Assembly: GCF_033473495.1 (NCBI RefSeq)
Contig: NC_088943.1
Span: forward strand, 1,034,001 to 1,098,000
Source: Cercospora beticola
Lineage: Eukaryota; Ascomycota; Dothideomycetes; Mycosphaerellales; Mycosphaerellaceae
Direction of reading: 5' to 3'
Length of the DNA: 64,000 nt
The translations under genes and the position numbers were made by a program. Below, piece after piece: positions 22,402 through 33,136 of this stretch (position 1 is its first letter; each line of letters starts with the position of its first letter). The notes below the pieces were generated by a model that was not told the origin of the DNA, did no database searches, and was given only the letters and a program-made list of their open reading frames with translations.

Positions 22402-22714
22402 TGTGCTAGTGAGACGGCTGGTCACGTCCTGGGTGTGTTGTGTTAGTACGAGCAGGTGCTGAAGCAGAGCAGTCGAGGTCGCTTCGCAGCGCAAAAGTGA
22501 GGGTGCTGATTCAAAGTGGGCGCTTGGCGCCGCTAACTTCGGCACTAGCCGAGCGCAGCAAAGAACTTTGGCTGCTGCGCGGTCAGGCACATGCGACACC
22601 CGCACATCTTCGCTCCCACGTACGACTACAACTTCATATCGGAGCACACGCGTGGTCTCGCTGGAAACTTCCGATCCGGATTGAAGTCGTGCTTAGGCGC
22701 GCAACACCGCCAAG
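22402..22714. promoter_or_regulatory. Bidirectional promoter region RPL11 / SmB
   Basis: Only 313 bp separate the two divergent initiator codons, so both core promoters and leaders must lie here. The interval is GC-rich without a clear TATA box. The palindrome-like cttggcgccg at about 22530 is unremarkable. Confidence 0.55.
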
Positions 22715-23511
22715 ATGGCATCAACCCAGAAGCAGGGCAAGATGGTGAGTCTCGACCCATTTACTCCACTTCAAAAGGAGTCCTGCGTTGACAGAGACAG
22801 CTCGCTGATATGATGAATAGCAAGGCTTCGTGAGTACTCCTCAATCCCGCGACCAGAACGTCTCACTTACATGCAAATCAGATCAACTACCGAATGCGCG
22901 CAACGACGAATGATGGACGGCAGCTAGTTGGACAAATGCTTGCTTTCGACAAGGTAAATTGAGCTGTGGGAATACAACTGAATATGTGCTGACAGTAATA
23001 GCACATGAACCTCGTCCTCGCCGATTGCGAAGAATTCCGGAAGGTCAAGAGGAAGACCAAGCAAGGCGGCGCCCCAGGCGCGTCAACAGGCGCACAAACG
23101 ATCGAATCCGAAGAGAAACGTTCTCTCGGCTTGGCCATTGTACGAGGCGCCAACATCGTGTCCTGCTCGGTCGACGGACCACCTCCCGCCGATCCTTCTG
23201 CGCGACTCGGACAGAGCGCACCCGGTGGAGGACCAGCTGCAGGAGTTGTACAGGCAGGCCCAGGAATCGCGAAGCCTGCAGGCAGAGGAGCGGGTATTGG
23301 ATTGCAGGGACCTGCGGCGGGTGTTGGTGGGCCAGGTTTCCCTGGTGCTGGATTCGGTCCTCCAGGTGGATTTCCTGGCCGAGGCGGTCCTGGATTCGCA
23401 CCACCTGCTGGCTTCCCACCGGGAGGACCTCCAGGCTTTGCGCCACCTGGGTTTCAACCTCCGCCGGGTGGTAGAGGTTTCCCTCCTGGACCAGGCGGCT
23501 TTGGCAGGTAG
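22715..23511 (+). CDS. SMB1: Small nuclear ribonucleoprotein SmB (Sm-B/B')
   Basis: Core Sm-ring subunit of the U1, U2, U4 and U5 snRNPs. Exons 22715-22744 ([10 protein letters not shown]), 22821-22829 (a 9-nt microexon, QGF), 22882-22953 and 23002-23511, giving 206 aa. Sm1 motif: [20 protein letters not shown]...DKHMNLVL, residues about 14-50. Sm2: [20 protein letters not shown], residues about 83-102. The C-terminal half is a Gly/Pro-rich low-complexity tail with PPG and GFPG repeats, as in other SmB proteins. The microexon restores the aromatic residue that precedes the Sm1 strand in relatives; skipping it would stay in frame but drop three residues. Confidence 0.95.
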
Positions 23512-24002
23512 AAGGTGGAGAATGGAAGAAAGATTGGAGAAGACATTGAGACATGACACGATGAAGCCCTGGGTCTACTTTTCGCGTCGCATTCGAGGCT
23601 GCTGAAGTATTGGACTAGAGCACGCCTCTGGTCAGCCATGGCAGTAGACCAATGCACCACAAACACTAGCAGCCGGCCGAGAGCAGTCAGGAGGTCGAAT
23701 TCGAGCTAAATTGCTGCTGCGGTCCTCGAGAGAAATCTGGCATCAGGGGCAGAATTGACGACGAGCTAGGTATAGTATGACACTGCAATGCAAGGACCTC
23801 GCAGCGCTTCACCTGATAACTCGTACTGCTAATCAATCACTGTTCTACTGACTACGCTGTTCGTATTCTGTTCATAGTGCGTTGTCATGGCTTCGTAATT
23901 TTCGTCTCGCAGAAGGGTATCGGAACGCTGTGTCGCAAAGCAGATGGCAAAACTGCTCAAGACCCACAAGTCGGTGTCCGCATGCCGCCGGAAGGGCTGC
24001 TA
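23512..24002. other. Convergent intergenic region
   Basis: Between the stop codons of SmB (+) and the GPI-type protein (-). No gene or repeat seen. Confidence 0.6.
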
Positions 24003-24602
24003 TCACAAGAACAATGCGCCCAGTCCACCCAGGATAGCCACTCCAGCGAACCCGACTCCAACAGTATCTGCGGCGCCCGAACTGGTAGCGGCCGCGCTCT
24101 CAGTCATCTCGAATTCGCTCGCAGTCTCGCTCGTCGTTGTTGGCTGGGTTGTACGCGTTTGCTCAGAGGTCGAGGAAGATGGCGTGTACTGCTCCAATGG
24201 CACCGTGGTGCCTCCTACGACAACTTCACCTTGGCTTGCGACTGAAACACGAAGGCCTCCAACCAACGCGCCTGCGCCTTCTGCGGTGAGTGAGTAGCCG
24301 GCAATTTGGACGTAGCCTACACCATTGAGTCAGCTCGGTCCAAAGCGGCGGAAGCTTGGTCGCGTACCAGATTGTGAGGTTATGCCATATACACCATTGG
24401 CGCCCGCGGTGAAGACTCCAGTGTATACGTCTGTGACCTGCGACTCTGACGCCGTGGTGATCGCGCTGCTTGTAACGCCAGTGGCCATTGTCATTGGGGC
24501 TTCTTGTCGCCTAACGTTCTGGACAAGAGCTGCTGGTGCTGGGTTCGCGTGCACCACGATGTTCAGCAGAGCGAGCACGAGGGTGCTGTAGATGAGCTGC
24601 AT
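24003..24602 (-). CDS. Small secreted, probably GPI-anchored Ser/Thr-rich protein
   Basis: Exons 24602-24368 and 24316-24003 encode 182 aa. The first about 20 residues (MQLIYSTLVLALLNIVVHA) form a clear signal peptide, with NPAPAALVQNVRRQ behind it, suggesting a Kex2-type Arg-Arg site. The middle is Ser/Thr/Val-rich. Near the end a Ser/Thr/Glu-rich stretch (TSETASEFEMTESAAATSS) precedes GAADT and a hydrophobic tail VGVGFAGVAILGGLGALFL, the layout of a GPI attachment signal. A cell-wall or plasma-membrane protein is therefore likely; no catalytic domain is recognised. Typical of small fungal wall proteins, and no specific function is assigned. Confidence 0.8.
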
Positions 24603-26385
24603 TATGCTTGATGTGATCGCGTTGTAGTTCTGTTGAAAAGCTCAATGCTGATAGCTTATGCTGAAGATGCGATGTCTAGGATCTGAGGCACTTTCTGGGT
24701 AGAGGCTAAGCTCATGAGCTGGAAACTTCTGTCTTCTCAAAGGCAGGTGTGCTTGCTGGGAAACTGCCGGGGGTGCAAACAAAATGTGCAAGTTGTGAGC
24801 TGTTTTGTCAATGGGAAGCTACGAAACCTCGGAGGTCTTCTATACAGCGACCGTGCAGCATGTCCCATTGGAGCTGCCACACTCATCGCCTAAGCTATAC
24901 CGTTTGCATTCGCGAGTACGCGGCGCTGGATGGTCCTGGACACGAGGCCGCGACGCCTCTTGAAGTCTCGACGCGACTTTGGCTTAGCTGCACCCCGCTT
25001 GAGGCTGGGAGTCGTGCACTGATGTTCGCGAGTCGATCATGATCCTTATCAGTATTGTGCCTTCGCAGTTGCAAGCGCCCAGTGAGCAAGATCGGTAGAC
25101 GAGACAGGTGGAGACATACACATGCAGAAACGGAAGCTGTGATTGTCGTTCGGGGTGTAGCCCCGAGAGCTGCGAGGTGAGGTGCAAGGATCGTACGGTC
25201 GCAGTCCCACAAGCGATCTGTGGTCCCACTGCGCTACGATTTTCTCGGCATGGGGGTCGCCTTCCTTCCCAACCACACCTCATGTCTGTACGCTCTCTGA
25301 TATTCATGATGTTTTGCACAAGTCGATGATCGCCTGTCTTCGTCCCATATCATGGCAATATGGCAATGACCAGTCTTAGGCCTTCAAGCGGTGGCATGTT
25401 CGCGTGCAGCGAGACCACCACGGAGGACACAATGATGTAGCCATACTCTTTCGCGAACATGGCATGTTGCAAGACAGTGATACGGACCTTTTCCTCGGAG
25501 ACCAAACGTCAGCGAGGAACTGCAACGCGATGGGACAGGCCCTGACATCGGTTGTGGTCACGCTTCCAATTGCCACGAAGAACAATTGGTGCATAGCGCG
25601 AATATCACAACGAACCCACACAACGGAATCGAACAGCGCGCCCGTCAGGCGCACTGGCGCAGCGAATTGATATCGCATTCGAACGACATTCATGAAGCTC
25701 ACCGTCAAATCAGCTGGCAAAACAGCCATTCCCTCGCATATGTCTTGGCACGCAGGCCACCGAAACAAGAGCAAAAAGACCAACAAACAATTATTACATG
25801 CGTCGCACACCGCGCGCACAAGCTGGTTCGTACAAGTCCATTCAAAAAGCAAAAGAAATGACAAAAAAAAAACGTACACCTCCGAGGTCTTCCCGATCGG
25901 AGCTCGCAGGATCTCTTTTACTGATCAATGGAAACAGTGACAGTCCTGGGTGGAAGACTAATCCTTTGGATTCGAATGCCCTCGTGCCGGAGTCGGGTAA
26001 GCAAGTCGTCACAGTACTAATCTCGTCGTTGGGGCTCACGATCTTAGCAGCTAGGCCAAGCGTGATTTTGTCCCCGACTGTTGTGGCGTACGTGGCAGTG
26101 TAAGATTTGAAGTGCTTTATAACTGTTAAAATCGTGGCTGAGCTACTGCGGGGCAGGGAGGACGGCGGCGCGAGCGGCGGGAATGCGACGAGGGCGATGA
26201 GAGGCGGGAGGATATGCTTCGATCACAAGTTCTACATTCTGGCGAGGCGCCTGGTTATTAAGGGGAAGTGCTCGGCCATACTGGGTCGCGCTCAAGCATG
26301 TGCTACGCACGACTCGATCTCAGGCTGTTGTCTACCAATCTGCGTGGCAAGGCGAAACACTTGCGAGGGATATCATGCTGCTACC
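24603..26385. other. Gene-poor 1.8-kb interval
   Basis: Only frames with unlikely composition (for example 25376-25879 minus, starting at a non-ATG codon and Trp/Cys/Arg-rich). An A10 run lies at 25863-25872. Possible remnant DNA, but no transposon signature and no RNA gene recognised. Confidence 0.5.
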
Positions 26386-27369
26386 CTACAGCACAAGATG
26401 GGAAAGGGTTCCACCACAGTTCATCGGCCTGATAACTACTGGAGGATTCGAGCCAATATGGATCTTGCAGCTCCCAATCATATGCCCAACTCCTCCGCAT
26501 GCCACGCACTTGACAAACCCATATTCGACTCTCTTCACCTGGCTCGGCAGATGAATCTCCCACTTACAGAAACGGCTCTCTTCTGACCAAAACCTGCAGC
26601 TCAACTTCGAGAACTGCTCCTTCGGGAGGATGTAGTCCTCCACACGCAGCCAGTCGTCCTTCTTCACGACGAACTCATGATCTTTACCAGCGGCAGATCC
26701 AAACAAGAGGGCTTTCACTGGTGGCTGAGAGCCAAGCATCCTCCTCCAGCTAGCTTCAGGTCGCTCGAATGCCTGGATCTGCGACTGTCCGGCGACGAAG
26801 TGACGAGCACGGCCGTACTGAATGTTGCGTAGTAGCCACTGCTCGGCGCTGCCGAAGAGCGGATTGCTCATGACATGCACTCGCTTCGGTGCGTGCTCCT
26901 CCACCGCGAAGAAGCCATCGTAATCTGTCTCTGGGCCTGATCCTCTGAAGAAGTGCACCTCTGGTCCGGGCAGGGGCTGGAAGAAGAGCGCTTGCTGGAT
27001 CGAGGCTGAGTTGTCGATGACATCCTTGAAGTGCCTGCACACCTGTGGCATGGTGACGAGCAACTCTTTGAAGGATAATTCGAGCAAGATATTTTCCAGC
27101 AGCTCAACAATGCTGAACATCCGCTGAGCTCCGTTCCGATCTCCCGCTGCGTCGGCACTGGACGTTGCAACATCTGCATCCTCATGCTCCGGGTCGACTT
27201 CAGCTGCTGAGCTGTTCGAGGCGCTGCTCATTGCGTGCCCGGGGCCAGCACGCTTCGCAGAGAGTTCGAGCGCTGTGGCGGATGCCTTGCGCTTGAGAGA
27301 TTTCGGGTTGCATGCCTGCACGCCCGTCAGTTGATGCGAACTGCTCACTTTAAGCGAGGACCATACCAT
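26386..27369 (-). CDS. F-box protein (paralogue of neighbour at 27894-28823)
   Basis: Probable substrate receptor of an SCF ubiquitin ligase. Two start models share one frame. Either ATG 27369 is spliced straight after the initiator (intron 27366-27316, 51 nt, gtatgg..cag), giving MACNPKSLKRK and 310 aa, or it is unspliced as MVWSSLKVSS. In the spliced numbering the F-box spans about residues 67-112 (MFSIVELLENILLELSFKEL, MPQVCRHFKDVIDNSASIQQ, ALFF). It is preceded by an acidic, Ser/Ala-rich disordered region. The C-terminal half contains ASWRRMLGSQPPVKALLF and ends with a possible small metal site CVACGGVGHMIGSC. The same F-box plus SWRRML..QPP layout recurs in the next gene, so the pair probably arose by tandem duplication. 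Confidence 0.75.
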   Translation of the reverse strand: MVWSSLKVSSSHQLTGVQACNPKSLKRKASATALELSAKRAGPGHAMSSASNSSAAEVDPEHEDADVATSSADAAGDRNGAQRMFSIVELLENILLELSFKELLVTMPQVCRHFKDVIDNSASIQQALFFQPLPGPEVHFFRGSGPETDYDGFFAVEEHAPKRVHVMSNPLFGSAEQWLLRNIQYGRARHFVAGQSQIQAFERPEASWRRMLGSQPPVKALLFGSAAGKDHEFVVKKDDWLRVEDYILPKEQFSKLSCRFWSEESRFCKWEIHLPSQVKRVEYGFVKCVACGGVGHMIGSCKIHIGSNPPVVIRPMNCGGTLSHLVL

Positions 27370-27893
27370 GGTGCTCGCTCTCTCGAAAGCCGAACATTTG
27401 GTCGTGGTGCGAATGTGGGTTGCACGAGTTGGCAAGTTACGTTGTGGTGGGTGAGCAGACAGCCAACAGGGAAATCCTTGCTGTGCCAATGAAGAGCTCA
27501 GGCGTTTCACATGCAAACTCACTAGGTACATTCGCTGGGGAATTTGTAAGATCCAATCCTTTCATCGGGCTCAAATGCACAAACAACAATCTTCTGGAGC
27601 ATCTGTCTCATCACGGAATCAAGGTGTACTCAACATATTGGATTGCCTGATGGCCATGTCCTCGCCCTTGCAGGTCGGCTCAAGCGGCAGATAAGCTCTA
27701 ACATTTTGCATGGCAAACATAAAAGCTCTTCCTAGTTCTGGGCGGACATTGCGGCCGACCGAACACAATGCAGATGTAATCGGCGGCCGCAGCAGCCTTC
27801 CGCCTTGGATTGAATCGAGCGACATCTACAGCATCAAGCTCATGTCTTTCTCCTAGCCATCTCCGATCACACAGCCTTTCAGACCGCGAACGC
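27370..27893. other. Intergenic region between the two F-box genes
   Basis: 5' flank of the first and 3' flank of the second F-box gene (same strand). An upstream in-frame ATG at 27531 could extend the first gene N-terminally, but the added sequence does not look conserved-type. Confidence 0.5.
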
Positions 27894-28823
27894 TCACTTG
27901 CGTCCCTTGAAAGCTTCCAACTCCACCGGCTTGCGCTTGTAGCGATACCTCAGCTCCTGACGCAGAATCGTGTCCCAAATCAAAATTCCCTCCTCCTGCT
28001 TCGCAACCTCCCATGCATCGTACATACGATCCAACTCGTCACGCTCATCCTCAGCCTCGAGAAAGTGCACGGAAACCAGCGGCGGCTGGAAAGCGAGCAT
28101 GCGACAATAGCTCGCTCCTTCCTGGAGAAGAGCCCTTTTGCGCTGCTTCAGCAGATTCGCATGTGCAGTGCTCGCGCCGCGTTTCGTAGTCCCGTATCCC
28201 TCGAGCGCTTCAAGATCCTTCCTCAGGCGCGAAGTCATGAAGGGATTGATGGCGACTTCGATGCGCTTTGAGTCGTCGTTTTCTTCCACGAAGTAGCCTT
28301 TGCGCAGGACTGGTTTCACGTACTGTGCCCACTGCCCCTCCTCTGGGATGAAGAAGAGCTTTCGCTGTAGATCGAGCGACAATGAGATCACGGCATACCA
28401 CTGCTTGCATACTCTCGTGGCGTTGAGAAGCAGGTCTTCCGGCGACATGTTTGTGAAGATGCGTTCTGCGAGCTTGTAGATGCCGAAGACTCTTGTTTCT
28501 GGTGTACTCGGCTGTGAAGGACAGGAGTGCACTTCAAGCTGGTGACCGGCCGATGGAGAGTCTCTGGAAGTTTTGAGGAGCAGCCTCCGCGCCTGGATGC
28601 CAGCTTCTTCTGCCCGCGGGCTCTTGCGTCTGCCGCGTCCTTCGAAGATGACCTCCTCCGGGTCCAAATCGCTCTCGGTGAGTTCGAGCGCGCTGGCTTC
28701 TGAGATTTCTACCTGCGTCCGGAGATCCACTGGCGGAGGCGGCGATGGCGCCTCCCTGTCTACCATTGTGCTGGTAGTGGGCGGCGTGTCTGTTGATGCG
28801 TCAGGAAAAGCGGTCCATTGCAT
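27894..28823 (-). CDS. F-box protein
   Basis: Intronless 309-aa frame from ATG 28823 (MQWTAFPDAS); a second in-frame ATG (MVDREAPSPPPP) lies 19 codons in. The N-terminal about 100 residues are Pro/Ser/Glu-rich and disordered, with a basic patch RGRRKSP. An F-box occupies about residues 113-160 (GIYKLAERIFTNMSPEDLLL, RVCKQWYAVISLSLDLQRKL). Further on, ASYCRMLAFQPPLVSVHF matches the equivalent block of the upstream F-box paralogue. The C-terminus is charged. Likely an SCF adaptor; the target is unknown. Confidence 0.75.
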   Translation of the reverse strand: MQWTAFPDASTDTPPTTSTMVDREAPSPPPPVDLRTQVEISEASALELTESDLDPEEVIFEGRGRRKSPRAEEAGIQARRLLLKTSRDSPSAGHQLEVHSCPSQPSTPETRVFGIYKLAERIFTNMSPEDLLLNATRVCKQWYAVISLSLDLQRKLFFIPEEGQWAQYVKPVLRKGYFVEENDDSKRIEVAINPFMTSRLRKDLEALEGYGTTKRGASTAHANLLKQRKRALLQEGASYCRMLAFQPPLVSVHFLEAEDERDELDRMYDAWEVAKQEEGILIWDTILRQELRYRYKRKPVELEAFKGRK

Positions 28824-29302
28824 GGAAGAGGAGAAGACTTACTCAAGGCAGTTCTGTGGTCGTCACTGATTTGTGGAGTGGGCAACGGCGAAGTTGCTGG
28901 CGGCGAGCTTGCATTTGGAGCAATCGCGACTGGGATGCCAGCATTCGGCTGCACTTCACGCAAACGCCTTCGCCGGCGCGCATCCGCATGCCCGGTTTCT
29001 CTATACTATCTTCATTTTCTTTATTCGATCCGGATAGGCACCTGGACAGCCTTATGAGCGGATAGTCGCTGCTTGAGGCCCGGCTGCCTCTGCTAATGAT
29101 GGGGAAAGTGAAATGCAGTCTGGACCCACACTGCGTATCGTAAAGCCAATGAATTCATGCCGCTCGCGGCCAAGTCGGGGGTATCTAGGTCTAATTCTAG
29201 TCAAAGCCGCAATATGCGAGCACACCACCCAGGGTATCGAAGCGTATGTATCGTGAACAGGTCATACCACATGTTGTTGAAAATGCCATGATGCTGTGCC
29301 GC
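28824..29302. other. Intergenic region
   Basis: 5' flank of the F-box gene and 3' flank of the ornithine aminotransferase gene. No gene seen. Confidence 0.55.
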
Positions 29303-30789
29303 TCAGTTCTCAATACCAATGTGTACATTCTTCTCGCTTTCTGGGACGTGCTTGAGCTTCTTGTCTGCTTCCCATGTAGGCAGCCCGTTGACGGCGTCTT
29401 CGAGGATCTGCAGCGCGCTCTTCAGCTCGTCTTCGGTGATGACGAGAGGTGGAGCAAGTCGGATGATGTTTTCATGTGTTGGCTTGGCCTGGCAACAGTC
29501 AGTATGTTGTACGAAATGTGAGTTGAAGCATTACTCACCAATAGGCCCTTCTCCTTCATGAGCAAGCACAGCTGATACGCAGTCTTGCCTCCTGTCTTCG
29601 ATTCATCGATCACGATGGCGTTGAGCAGACCCTTGCCGCGCACCAATTGGATCATGGAATTCTTCTTCATGATCTGAGTGATACCGTCTCGGAAAATATG
29701 GCCGAGCTTTTCGGCACGCTCTGTGAGTTGCTCCTCCTCCACAATCTCCAAAGCCTTTATAGCAACAGCACTGCCGAGGGGGTTGCCTCCGTATGTGCTG
29801 CCGTGAGTGCCAGGTTCGATGGTGAGGAGCACCTCTTTCGAACCGAGAACCGCTGAGACTGGGTACATGCCTCCGCTGATCGCTTTGCCGAGCAGGACCA
29901 GATCTGGCTTGATGCCACTCCACTCGTGGCACAAAAGACGTCCTGTTCGCGCAATTCCAGTCTGAATCTCGTCACAAATGAGGAGTACATTGTGCTTTGT
30001 GCAGAGTTCCCGCACTCTTTGAAGGTAGCTCTCGTCTGGAACGACGATTCCAGCCTCTCCTTGGATAGGCTCAACCAAGAATGCAGCAGTCTCTTTGCCA
30101 TGCTTCTCCAGCACTCGCTCCAGCGCGTCTGCGTCTCCAAATGGAATTGGCTCGTTCGTGACTGGGCACACAGATCCAATGCCTGGAAGATATGGCCCGT
30201 AGTTGTCCCGGCTCTCGGGATCCGAGGACATTGTGATTGCAGCAAATGTCCTGCCGTGGAAATTGTCCTGCACACTAAAGACCAATGCCTTGTCTTGTGG
30301 AATGCCCTTCACCTTGTAGCCCCATTTTCGTGCAACCTTGACTGCAGTCTCCACAGCCTCGGCACCAGTGTTCATGGGCAGCACCATGTCGAAGCCCGTC
30401 ATCTTGGTGACCTTTTCTGCGAACTTTGGAAACACATCATTGTAGAACGCTCTGCTGGAGAGCGTCAGACGGCTCGCCTGGTCTGTGAGCGCCTGAATGA
30501 GCTTGGGGTGGCAGTGTCCTTGGTTGACTGCTGAGTACGCGGAGAGGAAGTCGAGGTAGTGCTTTCCCTCAGGATCCCATACTGAAACGCCCTTTGCTCT
30601 TGCAAAGACTATGGGCAATGGGTGGTAGTTGTGTGCCGCGAATCGGCTCTCTGAGTCGATTGCCTGCTGTGACGTTGCAGCGTGGTAGGCAGAAGCGTCG
30701 CTCGAGGGTGTGAAAGTGGCTGCTTTGGCGTTCAGCGCGCCGTTGGTCTTGCTGTCGTTCAGCATATCGTTGATTGCCATTGGCGCCAT
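29303..30789 (-). CDS. CAR2: Ornithine aminotransferase
   Basis: PLP enzyme converting L-ornithine and 2-oxoglutarate to glutamate-5-semialdehyde and glutamate, in arginine catabolism. Exons 30789-29539 and 29488-29303 give 478 aa. Class-III aminotransferase landmarks: [18 protein letters not shown] near the N-terminus, [46 protein letters not shown] (cofactor Asp), [20 protein letters not shown] (the Schiff-base Lys) and [16 protein letters not shown]. The second exon supplies the conserved end [17 protein letters not shown]; reading through the intron would replace it with unrelated sequence. About 45 extra N-terminal residues lack an obvious presequence, so a cytosolic enzyme is likely, as in yeast. 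Divergent from a Zn2Cys6 regulator. Confidence 0.95.
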
Positions 30790-31359
30790 GGTGATCGTAG
30801 GTATCGTGAGTCGTGTTCTAATTGTACCTGTGGTAATGAGTAGTGGTAGAGAAATGTCCTAGGTGAAATGATTGTGTGGAGACGTGAATGCGTAAAGTGA
30901 ACAAAGAAGGAACACAGTCGAGATATTATACTTTCCTGGCATTCCAAGGGTCGCTGGCACGCGAGCCTCTGCCTCCTAATGGGTTGACCGCCCGCCAGAT
31001 CATTTGCCCCGCGAGAAGGCTCGATGATAGTCCGGGCCCCACCGCCGGCACAAGGTTCGCCTGGTCCTGCTCATAGCGATGTGCTGGAGGGCTCGTCCTG
31101 CTTATAGAGGACAGCACGGCGTACGCCTGCACTTAGGGGTCTAGTCGGTGGCCCGAGTGTTATCATGTGGCACATGAAAACGAAGCGCTTACCACCGGCG
31201 TTGCTGATGCTATTACGTTTCGTGTCATTGGTTCTGGTTGAGGCGCGAAAAAGCCAGGTTTGCCAAGCTGGCCGCGGCACGTGCTGGACTTGCCAAGGTA
31301 ACCTCAAGTGAGGCAGCCGGACGACATCTCCTGTCATCTGTCATCAACGGAACGCGAAC
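30790..31359. promoter_or_regulatory. Divergent promoter region, ornithine aminotransferase / Zn2Cys6 factor
   Basis: 570 bp of non-coding DNA between two divergent start codons. CGG and CCG triplets, the usual half-sites of Zn2Cys6 factors, occur (for example near 31030 and 31315), but I see no clear spaced pair. Confidence 0.35.
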
Positions 31360-32711
31360 ATGGTCGTCGGCCCGGACAATCGGAAGCGCAGGGCTCACAC
31401 CAAAAGCCGGCAAGGCTGTGGGAATTGTAAGCAGCGTAGCATTAAGGTATATGGCTTGCATCCAGTGCAGTTTCTGTTGCACCCGATCCTATTGATACTT
31501 GCTCTCAGTGTGACGAGACGAAGCCTGGCTGTCAACGATGTCAGTCTTACGGACTGACCTGCAAATATGGAGACAAGACGTTGGAGATGCAGTTCCAGGG
31601 TGCGCAGAGCTTCCAGATCCATGTCCCGCCCCGGGTGGAGCAGTCTCGAGTTCCAACTCCAGACACTAAACTTGACGTCGAGGAACTGGCTAATAAGATG
31701 ATGAATGCCCCTCTACACCTCCACGTGGATCGGTGCGCAAAGTCGCCTGAGTTTATGCGTCTCGACAAATCACACGTGGGCCTGCTGCGTAAGTTTCACG
31801 ATGAATCGGTCCTTACCATAGGAACCAAGGAGTTGGTGGTTGTGTACCAAAGAGTGATGACTTTGGCTGCGACACAGTTTGCGTATGCCATGCACGCAGT
31901 ATTGAATTTCACGTTGCTGCACGCCAGATATGAACAAGAACCCTTTCAGGCCGAACAATCTCGCGCGGAAGCATATCACGGCTACCACGCGGTGGCACTA
32001 TTCGGCGATGCACTGATCAGAGAGTGTCACAGTGAAGAAGAGAAAGACGCACTCTGGGCCACTGCGGCTATTCTGGGCGCGATCTCATTCGGCAGCAGTG
32101 AAGCAACTTCAGCACAACAATCATGGCCACTTCGAAGTCCCGAGGCTGGGGATTTGGACTGGCTCAAAATGAGCGAGGGAAAGAAACAAGTTTGGAAAAT
32201 GGTCAACCCTTTGCGAGAAAGCAGTGCGTTCCATCCTGTACTGGAGCTTGAGAAGAAGAAAGACCAGGTAACATATCATCGTGCGATGGAGCCTGGCCTC
32301 GACCTACTTTTTCCTTACGTAACAAAGCTGTATGGCCTCGACGGCGTGATAGTTGATGACACAGTCAAGGACCCATATCGAGAAGTGGCTTCCATCATCA
32401 CGCGCTTGCTGCCGATTGATCCCACCCATTCGACAATCATGTGGTTCTTGGCTTTCATTGGTCACATGGAGCCAGAGTTTCGACAATTGCTCGAGGCAAA
32501 GGACCCTGCAGCACTACTCTTGCTCGCATGGTGGTATGCAAAGCTCATGCCATACGATGTGTGGTGGCTTGGCCGAAGATGTCTGTTCGAGTGTCAGGCA
32601 ATATGTCTGTATCTTGATCAAACACTCCCTGCAGATCACGAGATTCGAAAGCTGCTAGACTTCCCAAAGAGCTGCTGTATACGGAAACAACAGCTTGGAA
32701 TTCAAGCATAG
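31360..32711 (+). CDS. Zn2Cys6 fungal-type transcription factor
   Basis: Exons 31360-31446 and 31509-32711 give 429 aa from ATG 31360 (MVVGPDNRKRRAHTKSR). Splicing assembles a complete binuclear zinc cluster with spacing C-x2-C-x6-C-x6-C-x2-C-x6-C (CGNCKQRSIK / CDETKPGCQRCQSYGLTC, residues about 20-47), preceded by basic residues. The intron falls within the cluster, as is common in this family. The remaining about 380 residues are a helical regulatory region without a recognisable catalytic domain, resembling the short C6 factors with a sterol-uptake-control-type C-terminal domain. Nuclear DNA-binding regulator; targets unknown. Its divergent neighbour is ornithine aminotransferase, which could be a target but need not be. 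Confidence 0.9.
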
Positions 32712-32851
32712 ACCGCCTCGGCGGGAGTGGCTCTACACAATGACCTTCAGCATCCGGCCAAGACTCAAATGGAGCTACGACTTTGTGTGAAGTCGGCAAG
32801 TCAATACACTATGGACCTAAGCTGATACGCAGCCCGCTGTCGGATCGCAGC

Positions 32852-33136
32852 CTAGAAGTAACCTCCTGGATACATCTCTTGGCGAGGTTGCTGCATGTTC
32901 ATGAATTGATCCATGGCGCCATCCACCCATACGTTTCCAGCTGGGCCACCCCATCCACCACCATATGAGAAGTAATAATCTGGCGACTCTTGAGAGCCAT
33001 AGCGTCGCATAGCATCGACGCGAGTATTCCACGCCAGGACTTCGTTGCGACCCATGTAACCGTAGCCCGGAGGCCCACGATACGGCGTCGATCTGGAACC
33101 TGAAAAGGATCCGCGGGAGCCAGGCCAGGGCTGCAT
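32852..33136 (-). CDS. Small hypothetical Gly/Tyr-rich protein
   Basis: 94-aa frame from ATG 33136 (MQPWPGSRGSFSGS). The longer open frame begins at a TTG and has no upstream ATG. Gly/Tyr/Pro-rich first half (PYRGPPGYGYMGRNE), then YYFSYGGGWGGPAGN and a Met/Gln-rich end. No signal peptide, domain or family is recognised, and it may be only a chance frame, though the composition is not random. Confidence 0.35.
   Translation of the reverse strand: MQPWPGSRGSFSGSRSTPYRGPPGYGYMGRNEVLAWNTRVDAMRRYGSQESPDYYFSYGGGWGGPAGNVWVDGAMDQFMNMQQPRQEMYPGGYF

Noticed and set aside
25376..25879. 167-aa minus-strand open frame with hydrophobic start
   Set aside because: It begins at a non-ATG codon next to an A-run, is Cys/Trp/Arg-rich and shows no domain; probably chance.
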